DNA of 12,634 bases from an uncultured Eubacteriales bacterium (lineage in GTDB: Bacteria; Bacillota; Clostridia; Oscillospirales; CAG-272): positions 1 through 12,634 of the forward strand of contig CAKRPQ010000063.1 of assembly GCA_934385225.1 (NCBI GenBank), written 5' to 3'. Below are positions 7,507-12,634 of this stretch, piece after piece (within the stretch, counting starts at the first letter, position 1; each line of letters opens with the position of its first letter). The position numbers and the translations under genes were made by a program. Below the pieces are notes generated by a model. It was not told where the DNA came from. It made no database searches and was given only the letters and a program-made list of their open reading frames with translations.

Positions 7507-7600
7507 TCTTTTGTCCTCCTTATACGCATTGTCTCTTTCCGAGTAGCTTTTCAAACGCGAAAAAAGCACCTCACAGCCTTCTCCGCGATTCTACAATGTA

Positions 7601-7629
7601 ATACTACCACACTTTGCCCTGTTTGTCAA
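7601..7629 (-). promoter_or_regulatory. Sigma-A promoter of the small-peptide gene
   Basis: On the minus strand, TTGACA (7629-7624), a 17-nt spacer and TAGTAT (7606-7601) lie upstream of the 36-residue gene. The predicted start near 7594 gives a leader of about 88 nt. No terminator is visible between the SGNH esterase stop at 7702 and this promoter, so some readthrough from the esterase operon is possible. Confidence 0.85.
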
Positions 7630-7701
7630 CAGTTTTTCGAAGATTTTTTGTTGCAATTTTATTTTTTTAAGTGTTTTTCCCAAAAATTAACCAAAAGTTC
7701 A

Positions 7702-8316
7702 TTACGAGTTCACAATTAACTTTTCGATGTACTTTGCGTAATTCTCCCCGATAAATCTGCACCCCTTTTCAATGGGGTGTACCCCGTCGGCGGAGAACGA
7801 AAGCGGGTCGTCACCGATGAAAGCGGAGGCAAAAAGTCCGTCGAGCGGCATATACACGTCCGCATACTCTCTCGCAAGGCTTCTTATTACATCGATCTTG
7901 CCGTCGAGGTCCTCGCGGAAAAAGTCCTTTTCGGTTCCGGGAACAAGATACGGTTCTATTATCATTATTTTCGCGCCCGTTTTCTTCACCGCTTCGAGTA
8001 CGGTGCGGTACTGCTCCTCAAAAATACCGTTCGGGAGCCACTTTTTACCCTCTGCGCGATGCCAGACATCATTTATGCCTATCATAATCGAAACGATATC
8101 CGCGCCCACATCGACAAAGTCGGTTTGAAGTCTTTCGACAAGATTTTCAACCCTGTTTCCGCTTATTCCGAGGTTAATAAATTCAAAATCCACGTCGGGA
8201 AAATCGCGTCTTATCCTCTCTGCCGCGTATTTCGGATAGCCCGAACCGAGCTCGTGTGCGTCGGGTCTGCCTCTGCCCGCGTCCGTTATACTGTCGCCCT
8301 GAAATAAAATCTTCAT
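7702..8316 (-). CDS. SGNH/GDSL-family hydrolase (probable carbohydrate or acyl esterase)
   Basis: This 204-residue protein is a compact SGNH hydrolase of normal family length. Block I is GDSITD with nucleophile S9. Block II is LGISGN with Gly in the oxyanion hole. Block III is GIND with N82. Block V is DGVHP with D177 and H180 completing the triad. All four SGNH residues are present, so it should be active. There is no signal peptide or membrane segment, so it is cytoplasmic. The family includes acetyl-xylan and acetyl-mannan esterases, rhamnogalacturonan acetylesterases and lysophospholipases; the substrate cannot be read from sequence. The start lies 4 nt after the stop of the upstream esterase gene, with GGAGA inside that gene's end as ribosome site, which indicates translational coupling. 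It ends in adjacent TAA TGA stops. Confidence 0.9.
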   Translation of the reverse strand: MKILFQGDSITDAGRGRPDAHELGSGYPKYAAERIRRDFPDVDFEFINLGISGNRVENLVERLQTDFVDVGADIVSIMIGINDVWHRAEGKKWLPNGIFEEQYRTVLEAVKKTGAKIMIIEPYLVPGTEKDFFREDLDGKIDVIRSLAREYADVYMPLDGLFASAFIGDDPLSFSADGVHPIEKGCRFIGENYAKYIEKLIVNS

Positions 8317-8320
8317 TCGA

Positions 8321-9076
8321 TCAATCTCCGCTTCCGCATTTTTTTAATATATAGTCATGCACGATTTTTCCGAGCACGTTATTCCCCTCTGCGTCCGTCT
8401 TTTTAACGTAAGCACAGTGCTTCCCGTGCATTACTTTCAGCGTTACATTATCCGTATGTCCGAAATTTTTAAGTGTCGCGACGAGCGTGAGCGTCTGCTC
8501 GTAGCGGCACGGCATATCGTCATCGGAGACGACTATAAGCATATCGGTATACTTTTCGTCAAGCCCGACATAGTAAAGCGGTGCTGTTTCATCGACGATA
8601 ACGCGCCTTGTGTCGATCCCTTTCTCGCGCAGAATGTTATAGTGCGAGGTCGGCTGACCCGCGTCAAGCACAAACCCGTCAATGTCGAGCGGTGATTTAT
8701 CGTGTTTTGCAAGCAGAGCCTTATTAAAGCAGAGCATCTGACCGAGATATCCGCCTGCGGAACTTCCGCCGACGTATATACCCGTCACATTTCCGTATTC
8801 TCTTATATGTTCGAGAACCCACGCGGTCGCGGAGGCTGCATCTTCAAGAAAGTCGGGGTATTTCGCGCTCGGATACATTCTGTACTCCGCCGTTACGACG
8901 GCGATCCCATTTGAAACAAGATATTCGTACAGACCCGCGTCGCATTTTCTGTCTCCGCATTCAAGTCCACCGCCGTGGAAATACAAAAAAACAGGAAAAC
9001 GATCCGAATCGGGCAGATAAATATCGAGCTTCTGCATTTCGTCTCTGCCGTACTCAATGTCAATAATCTTCTTCAT
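8321..9076 (-). CDS. Alpha/beta-hydrolase esterase (HSL/BD-FAE-like, Aes-type)
   Basis: This 251-residue single-domain alpha/beta hydrolase has the HGGG oxyanion motif at residues 34-37. The nucleophile elbow is GSSAG (104-108, S106). The acid is probably D185 in SDDDMP, and the base is probably H220 in HGKH. The HGGG plus GxSAG pair is typical of the hormone-sensitive-lipase / BD-FAE esterases that remove small acyl or feruloyl groups. There is no signal peptide, so it is likely cytoplasmic. AAGGAG precedes the ATG by 8 nt. It is the second gene of a likely three-gene operon, 17 nt after the membrane-protein gene and 4 nt before the SGNH esterase. Two different esterases in tandem suggest removal of ester groups from one decorated substrate; this is inference. 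Confidence 0.9.
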   Translation of the reverse strand: MKKIIDIEYGRDEMQKLDIYLPDSDRFPVFLYFHGGGLECGDRKCDAGLYEYLVSNGIAVVTAEYRMYPSAKYPDFLEDAASATAWVLEHIREYGNVTGIYVGGSSAGGYLGQMLCFNKALLAKHDKSPLDIDGFVLDAGQPTSHYNILREKGIDTRRVIVDETAPLYYVGLDEKYTDMLIVVSDDDMPCRYEQTLTLVATLKNFGHTDNVTLKVMHGKHCAYVKKTDAEGNNVLGKIVHDYILKKCGSGD

Positions 9077-9093
9077 TTCGGTTCTCCTTAAAC

Positions 9094-9894
9094 TTATTTT
9101 ATATTTTTAAGATACGGAACATATCTTGAAACAACATAAACAGAGAAAGCGAGCATTACGAAAGAGCCTGTGAAATAGGCGGTGGCAGGCATAAGCCCCG
9201 CAAAGTATCCGACCATTCCCGGAAGAGCCGCCGATGTGCAGAGATAAACGCATACAAGCGCCGCGGACGCGTAAACGGCTCTTACGGGGTGTCCGATAAT
9301 AAATCTCACCTCGGCGAGCATATAAAGCATCGCGGACATAAGAGCGAGATGGAACATAATTTTATTCGTTCCGTTCATCGGGACAGTCCAGTCAAAATAA
9401 GTCTTTGCGAGGAAGACCACTATACTTACGATAAAGGCATAGGCAAAAAGCGCGCAGTTCTGTCTTTTCGTATAGACCTTTCCCGACGTTACAAGGGCAA
9501 AATAAATAAGTCCGATAAGTCCGAAAACGACGATGAAAATATCGAATTTTCCGAAACGGTCTTTCATAAGTCCGACAACAGATCCGTAGAAAATTCCGAA
9601 CAGAAGCACTACGCCGAAGAAAGCCGAGCCGACGCGCGAGGAAACCGAATAGCCGAACGAGGGAAGCTCACCCGACTTTTTCATAAGAAGAAGCGGGAGA
9701 ACAGCCGCGGCAAGCATCGCAAAAACATACAGAACACTGTACGTCATCGGCAGAGCCGCGCCAACATCGTAGTACCCTATCGTATCGTCGTAGCAGGTAA
9801 ACAGCGCGGCGCATCTAAGGGCAGCCGTCGCGAGCGTCAGAACCGCAAAAAGCAACGAAAAAGAAGTCAGGATTTTTTTATTTGTACTTTTCAT
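9094..9894 (-). CDS. Multi-pass membrane protein, unrecognised family
   Basis: I do not recognise this 266-residue protein. It is strongly hydrophobic with about eight predicted membrane helices, near residues 9-33, 48-71, 88-110, 117-137, 147-164, 178-198, 206-225 and 232-255. Loops are short and the termini basic (MKSTNKK at the start, YLKNIK at the end). No ABC-permease EAA loop, MFS motif, protease motif or acyltransferase histidine/aspartate motif is evident. The start is preceded by CGGAGG at a suitable distance. It is first in the probable operon with the two esterases and could transport or modify their substrate, but nothing in its own sequence shows this. Confidence 0.8.
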   Translation of the reverse strand: MKSTNKKILTSFSLLFAVLTLATAALRCAALFTCYDDTIGYYDVGAALPMTYSVLYVFAMLAAAVLPLLLMKKSGELPSFGYSVSSRVGSAFFGVVLLFGIFYGSVVGLMKDRFGKFDIFIVVFGLIGLIYFALVTSGKVYTKRQNCALFAYAFIVSIVVFLAKTYFDWTVPMNGTNKIMFHLALMSAMLYMLAEVRFIIGHPVRAVYASAALVCVYLCTSAALPGMVGYFAGLMPATAYFTGSFVMLAFSVYVVSRYVPYLKNIK

Positions 9895-9931
9895 AAAGAG
9901 CCTCCGAAAAGAAAGTCATCATATAAATGAT

Positions 9932-9940
9932 ATAATAGCA
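9932..9940 (-). promoter_or_regulatory. Possible extended -10 promoter of the membrane protein/esterase operon
   Basis: On the minus strand TGCTATTAT (9940-9932) fits an extended -10 element about 38 nt upstream of the ATG at 9894. A TTAACA at 9963-9958 is 20 nt away, too far for a standard -35. No convincing terminator lies between the ABC ATPase gene and this site, only CCGA(A5)TCGG with a 4-bp stem, so readthrough from the ABC operon is also possible. Confidence 0.5.
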
Positions 9941-9988
9941 CACAAATATGAATACATTGTTAATTGTGCCGATTTTTTCGGAGTATGT

Positions 9989-10792
9989 TCAGACGTTGCC
10001 GTTTTTTAGGAACGCACGGAGCTTGTCGCTCTTCGGTGAGCCGAATATTTCGTCGGGCGTACCGACCTCGGCAATGACGCCGTCCGACATAAAGATGACC
10101 CTGTCCGAGACATTTTTGGCGAAATTCATTTCATGTGTGACGATTATCATTGTCCGTTCGCCGTTTTTGAGTTCTTTTATCGCGCGCAGAACCTCGCCCG
10201 TAAGTTCGGGGTCGAGAGCCGAAGTCGGCTCGTCAAAGCAGAGTATTTCGGGGTCGAGCGCAAGCGCGCGGGCAATGGCGACACGCTGGCACTGTCCGCC
10301 CGAAAGCTGGCAGGGGTAAAAGTCGCGCTTTTCGGAAAGTCCGACCTGCGAAAGGATCGCGTCCGCCTTTTCCGATATGCCGTCGAGCATTTTATTTTTT
10401 TCGTCCTGCGGCATTTTATCTTTTTTTGCGAGCTTTTTTGCCGCGAGTGTGGCTGCAAGGGTCACGTTTTTATGAACCGTGTACTGCGGGAAGAGATTGA
10501 AGGACTGAAATACCAGTCCGAATTTAAGCTGATCTTCCCTTTTCTCCTTTGCGCTCTTTTTGCGCTCGTGTTCCTTGTCGCCGCCGTCGAAAACGACCTT
10601 TCCGCCGACCTTAATCACACCCGCGTCGGGCGTTTCGAGAAAGTTGAGGCATCGGAGAAGCGTCGTTTTTCCGCTTCCCGACGAGCCTATTATCGAAACG
10701 ACCTCACCCTTTTCGACAGAAAAGTTTATATCGCGCAGAACTTCCGTTTTCCCGAAGCTCTTTTCAAGTCCGTTTACACTGAGCATTTCCAT
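9989..10792 (-). CDS. Polar amino-acid ABC transporter ATPase (GlnQ/HisP type)
   Basis: This is the nucleotide-binding subunit that powers amino-acid import with the permease and binding protein encoded just upstream. Counting from the first in-frame ATG (10810): Walker A GSSGSGKT at 42-49, Q-loop Q102 in FQSFNLFPQ, signature LSGGQ at 169-173, Walker B ILCFDEP at 189-195, D-loop SALD and H-switch H226. All ATPase motifs are intact. Two lysine/glutamate-rich insertions (about 77-97 and 122-148) lengthen it slightly over classical GlnQ. I favour the ATG at 10792 (MEMLSVNGLEKSFG) because GAGGTG lies 6 nt upstream. The ATG at 10810 would overlap the permease gene by 8 nt and has no ribosome site. 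The stop is at 9989. Confidence 0.93.
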   Translation of the reverse strand: MEMLSVNGLEKSFGKTEVLRDINFSVEKGEVVSIIGSSGSGKTTLLRCLNFLETPDAGVIKVGGKVVFDGGDKEHERKKSAKEKREDQLKFGLVFQSFNLFPQYTVHKNVTLAATLAAKKLAKKDKMPQDEKNKMLDGISEKADAILSQVGLSEKRDFYPCQLSGGQCQRVAIARALALDPEILCFDEPTSALDPELTGEVLRAIKELKNGERTMIIVTHEMNFAKNVSDRVIFMSDGVIAEVGTPDEIFGSPKSDKLRAFLKNGNV

Positions 10793-10802
10793 TTTCCGCA
10801 CC

Positions 10803-11459
10803 TCACACATTCTTAAAATAGCTCATTTTCTTTTCTATATAGCCGAAAAGAAGCGTCAGAAGCCCGCTGAAAACAAGGTAGTAAACGCCCGTGAAGAAAA
10901 GCGGCCAGATAAGTCCCTTATTCGAGAACTTTTCTGCAACTCGAATTATCTCCGCAACCGAAATTACGCGCACGAGCGACGTGTCTTTGACAAGAGTTAT
11001 TACCTCGTTGCTTATAGGCGGAATTATGTGCTTTACGACCTGCAAGAGCACGACGTGAAAGAAAGTCTGCGCCTTTGACATTCCGAGAACCTGCCCCGCC
11101 TCGTACTGCCCGCGCGGAATGCTTTCGATACCTCCGCGATATATCTCGGAGAAATAGCAGGCGTAGTTTATAACAAAAGTTATAAGCGCGGCAAGAAAGC
11201 GGTTGTTTGCGAAAACGGGCTTGCCGAAAACAAGTCCGGGTACGAAAAACACAATGAATATTTGGAGCATAAGCGGCGTTCCGCGCACAACCCAGACTAT
11301 GACCTTTACAAGGTATTTAAGAGGTTTTATTTTGCTCATCGAACCGAGCGAAATGACAAGTCCGAGAGGAAGCGCAAACAGAAGCGTCAGTGCGAAAAGT
11401 TTGAGTGTCACTCCAAATCCCTGCCACAGGGCAAGCGTGACGGCGGAAAAAGAATACAT
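10803..11459 (-). CDS. Polar amino-acid ABC transporter permease (HisM/GlnP family)
   Basis: This 218-residue membrane subunit has about five helices, as usual for His/Glu/Gln-type permeases. The family loop that contacts the ATPase is clear at about residues 105-140 (EIYRGGIESIPRGQYEAGQVLGMS), and VVRGTPLMLQIF at about 56-67 is the conserved N-terminal segment. The first helix follows MYSFSAVTLALWQGFGVT, a typical family start, although the ribosome site is weak (AAAGG about 14 nt upstream). The stop lies 10 nt before the preferred ATPase start, so the two are co-translated. It is separated from the binding-protein gene by 112 nt containing a terminator-like hairpin. Confidence 0.93.
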   Translation of the reverse strand: MYSFSAVTLALWQGFGVTLKLFALTLLFALPLGLVISLGSMSKIKPLKYLVKVIVWVVRGTPLMLQIFIVFFVPGLVFGKPVFANNRFLAALITFVINYACYFSEIYRGGIESIPRGQYEAGQVLGMSKAQTFFHVVLLQVVKHIIPPISNEVITLVKDTSLVRVISVAEIIRVAEKFSNKGLIWPLFFTGVYYLVFSGLLTLLFGYIEKKMSYFKNV

Positions 11460-11487
11460 TATTTAATATACTGCCTTTCTTTACACC

Positions 11488-11514
11488 AAAAACATGGACG
11501 CGCACGCGCCCATG
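11488..11514 (-). terminator. Intercistronic terminator/attenuator between binding protein and permease
   Basis: On the minus strand CATGGGCGC pairs with GCGTCCATG (11514-11493 overall; 9 bp, one G-U, 4-nt loop) and is followed by TTTTT at 11492-11488. It lies about 58 nt after the binding-protein stop and 29 nt before the permease ATG. No new promoter is evident after it, so it is probably a partial terminator that keeps the binding protein in excess over the membrane subunits. Confidence 0.78.
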
Positions 11515-11539
11515 CCTTCGGGAAATGAGGAAAAAGTTT

Positions 11540-11555
11540 GTGTGTCGTTACACAC
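11540..11555 (-). repeat. Short hairpin at the 3' end of the binding-protein gene
   Basis: On the minus strand GTGTGT / ACACAC forms a 6-bp stem with an AACG loop, 16 nt after the stop codon. AAACTTTTT follows a few bases later. It precedes the stronger hairpin at 11514-11493 and may protect the 3' end of the binding-protein mRNA or add to termination. Confidence 0.5.
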
Positions 11556-11571
11556 TTTATATTGAAAGGAT

Positions 11572-12447
11572 TTACCCTATGACGAGTGCGTCCGCAAGAC
11601 CGTACACATTCGCTATCTCCGTGAGTTTGCCCTCGTCGGCAAGCTCGTCGAATATGCCGTTCACCGCAGCCGATACGTCGCTTCCCTTGCGGAATGCAAC
11701 GGCGTAATATTCGTCCTCGGCGATGTCGATATTATCGAGAATTTTGAGATCGGAGAACTGGCTTCCCGGTTTTCCGATAAGGTAGTTCGCCATCGTGTAG
11801 TCGATAACGGCGGCGTCGGCGGTAAGGCCTTTAAGTTCGAGAAGAGCGTCAAGCTGTATCTCCTTGTCAACGTAATTCGCGTCCGCGAAAAGCTCCTTTA
11901 TTACGCCTTCGCCCGCAGAGCCGCCTTCGGCAACGAACGTAGCGTCGGCAAACGAGTCCTTATCCGCATACTTGTCGGCATCGGACGCGCGAACGACGAT
12001 GACCTGTTTGTTTACCATATAATTATCGGTGAGTGCCATATTTGCCGCACGGTCCGCGTCAACGGTGAGCGCGTTCCAGATGCAGTCGATTGTTTTTGAA
12101 GCAAGCTCGGATTCCTTTGCGGACCAGCTTATCTCCTGGAAAACGGGCGTAACGCCGAGCTTTTCGCAGACAGCCTTCGCAACCTCCGCGTCAAAGCCTG
12201 TCCAGTCGCCGTTCTCGTCCTGATAGTCCATAGGCTCATAGTCGGTAACGCCGATTATGAGCGTTCCCTTTCCCTTTATGTAGTCGAGGTCGCTGTCGCT
12301 CCTTGCCTCTGTGTCGGCATTTGCCTCCTTTGTCTCGGTGCCCGCTTCCGTATCCGCGCCGCTGTTCGTTTTGCCGCAGGAAATGAGGCAGAATGTGCAT
12401 ATTACAAACGCAAGCGCGAGCGAAATAATTTTCTTCATGTTTTTCAT
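11572..12447 (-). CDS. Amino-acid ABC transporter substrate-binding lipoprotein (SBP family 3)
   Basis: This 291-residue lipoprotein captures a polar amino acid outside the membrane for the permease/ATPase encoded downstream. Residues 1-24 form a lipoprotein signal peptide with lipobox LISC (C24 lipidated). Residues about 25-53 are an acidic Thr/Glu/Ala-rich linker. Residues about 54-285 are a family-3 binding fold beginning GTLIIGVTDYEPMDY, with the family signature GFDAEVAKAV (84-93). R133 in DADRAANM is the likely contact for the substrate carboxylate, and D216 in AAVIDYTMANYLI the likely contact for its amino group. The exact amino acid cannot be decided. AAGGAG precedes the first ATG (12447) by 9-10 nt; the ATG at codon 4 is a less likely start. 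A consensus promoter with an overlapping inverted repeat controls it, and a hairpin terminator follows. Confidence 0.94.
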   Translation of the reverse strand: MKNMKKIISLALAFVICTFCLISCGKTNSGADTEAGTETKEANADTEARSDSDLDYIKGKGTLIIGVTDYEPMDYQDENGDWTGFDAEVAKAVCEKLGVTPVFQEISWSAKESELASKTIDCIWNALTVDADRAANMALTDNYMVNKQVIVVRASDADKYADKDSFADATFVAEGGSAGEGVIKELFADANYVDKEIQLDALLELKGLTADAAVIDYTMANYLIGKPGSQFSDLKILDNIDIAEDEYYAVAFRKGSDVSAAVNGIFDELADEGKLTEIANVYGLADALVIG

Positions 12448-12480
12448 TTTTCTTTTCTCCTTTTGATTTAATAATTTGAT

Positions 12481-12508
12481 TTATCACTTTACTCTGTTAA
12501 AGTGATAA
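12481..12508 (-). promoter_or_regulatory. Perfect 11-bp inverted repeat at the transcription start, probable operator
   Basis: TTATCACTTTA (12481-12491) is the exact reverse complement of TAAAGTGATAA (12498-12508), with a 6-nt centre. With the -10 box at 12515-12510, the start site is predicted near 12503, so the repeat covers roughly -6 to +23. That position fits steric repression by a dimeric regulator. The arms do not match the GlnR/TnrA (TGTNA-N7-TNACA) or CodY consensus that I recall. The untranslated leader is only about 55 nt, too short for a riboswitch or T-box. Confidence 0.7.
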
Positions 12509-12509
12509 T

Positions 12510-12538
12510 ATGATAACATATTTTTTTGCGTTTGTCAA
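12510..12538 (-). promoter_or_regulatory. Sigma-A promoter of the amino-acid ABC operon
   Basis: On the minus strand, TTGACA (12538-12533), a 17-nt spacer and TATCAT (12515-12510) lie about 63 nt upstream of the binding-protein ATG. It overlaps the edge of the 11-bp inverted repeat. Confidence 0.88.
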
Positions 12539-12558
12539 CACTTTTTCACGAAATTATT

Positions 12559-12572
12559 TGTACAAAAGTACA
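12559..12572. repeat. Short inverted repeat upstream of the ABC promoter
   Basis: TGTAC-AAAA-GTACA is a 5-bp inverted repeat about 21 nt upstream of the -35 box, in the zone where activators bind. It may be chance in this AT-rich stretch. The rest of 12539-12634 shows no gene. Confidence 0.25.
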
Positions 12573-12634
12573 GAATTTTGATGTGTCAAACTGTTGAAAA
12601 TGCACAAACAACGGTTATTTTTATTCAAAAGCGG

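Noticed and set aside
9960..9990. Terminator after the ABC ATPase gene
   Set aside because: Only a 4-bp CCGA/TCGG stem with an A5 loop and no following U-run is present.
9989..10792. Charged insertions in the ABC ATPase as a novel domain
   Set aside because: They are short Lys/Glu-rich loops, and similar insertions are, as far as I recall, usual in Clostridial amino-acid ABC ATPases. All catalytic motifs are intact.
12448..12510. Riboswitch or T-box in the ABC operon leader
   Set aside because: The predicted leader is only about 55 nt and is occupied by a simple inverted repeat, too short for a known amino-acid riboswitch or T-box.
1..12634. CRISPR array, mobile element, phage or tRNA genes
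   Set aside because: No regularly spaced short repeats, transposase or integrase motifs, terminal inverted repeats or tRNA cloverleaf were seen. The large repeats are explained by the GH26 gene duplication.

Overview
All eight large genes and one very small gene in this window lie on the minus strand, so transcription runs from high to low coordinates. The window suggests a Gram-positive, gut-type anaerobe of the class Clostridia. Three things point there: AT-rich intergenic gaps with near-consensus sigma-A promoters and strong AGGAG ribosome sites; secreted BspA-type leucine-rich-repeat proteins; and a lipoprotein-type amino-acid binding protein with a GlnQ/GlnP-type transporter. This placement is inferred; no rRNA or marker gene is present.

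Right part (12634-9989): an amino-acid ABC importer in the order binding lipoprotein, permease, ATPase. A consensus promoter overlaps a perfect 11-bp inverted repeat at the predicted start site, a likely operator. A strong hairpin with a U-run sits between the binding-protein gene and the permease gene and probably lowers permease/ATPase expression relative to the binding protein.

Middle (9894-7702): an unrecognised membrane protein with about 8 helices, an alpha/beta-hydrolase esterase and an SGNH/GDSL esterase. They are spaced 17 and 4 nt apart and look like one operon. Both esterases lack signal peptides and are probably cytoplasmic; de-acylation of imported sugars is plausible but unproven.

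Gap 7701-7016: holds an independent gene for a 36-residue peptide (7506-7396). It has its own consensus promoter and ribosome site and a structured 3' untranslated region ending in a terminator. A second terminator follows, then the promoter of the next gene. The peptide's last residues (DIEV...D-I-F-G) resemble the last residues of the large secreted enzyme encoded next (DIEV...D-L-F-G).

Left part (7015-87): two tandem paralogous genes of 1146 and 1113 residues. Each has its own promoter and encodes, in order, a Sec signal peptide, two copies of a ~220-residue BspA-like repeat unit, an unassigned ~250-residue beta-rich region, and a C-terminal GH26 glycoside hydrolase (beta-mannanase family) with both catalytic glutamates. 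Stretches of up to 51 nt are identical between them, showing a fairly recent tandem duplication. The GH26 pair together with two esterases is compatible with use of acetylated mannan, but no sugar transporter or intracellular mannosidase is present to confirm it.

No tRNA, rRNA, CRISPR array, transposase, phage gene or attachment site was seen.
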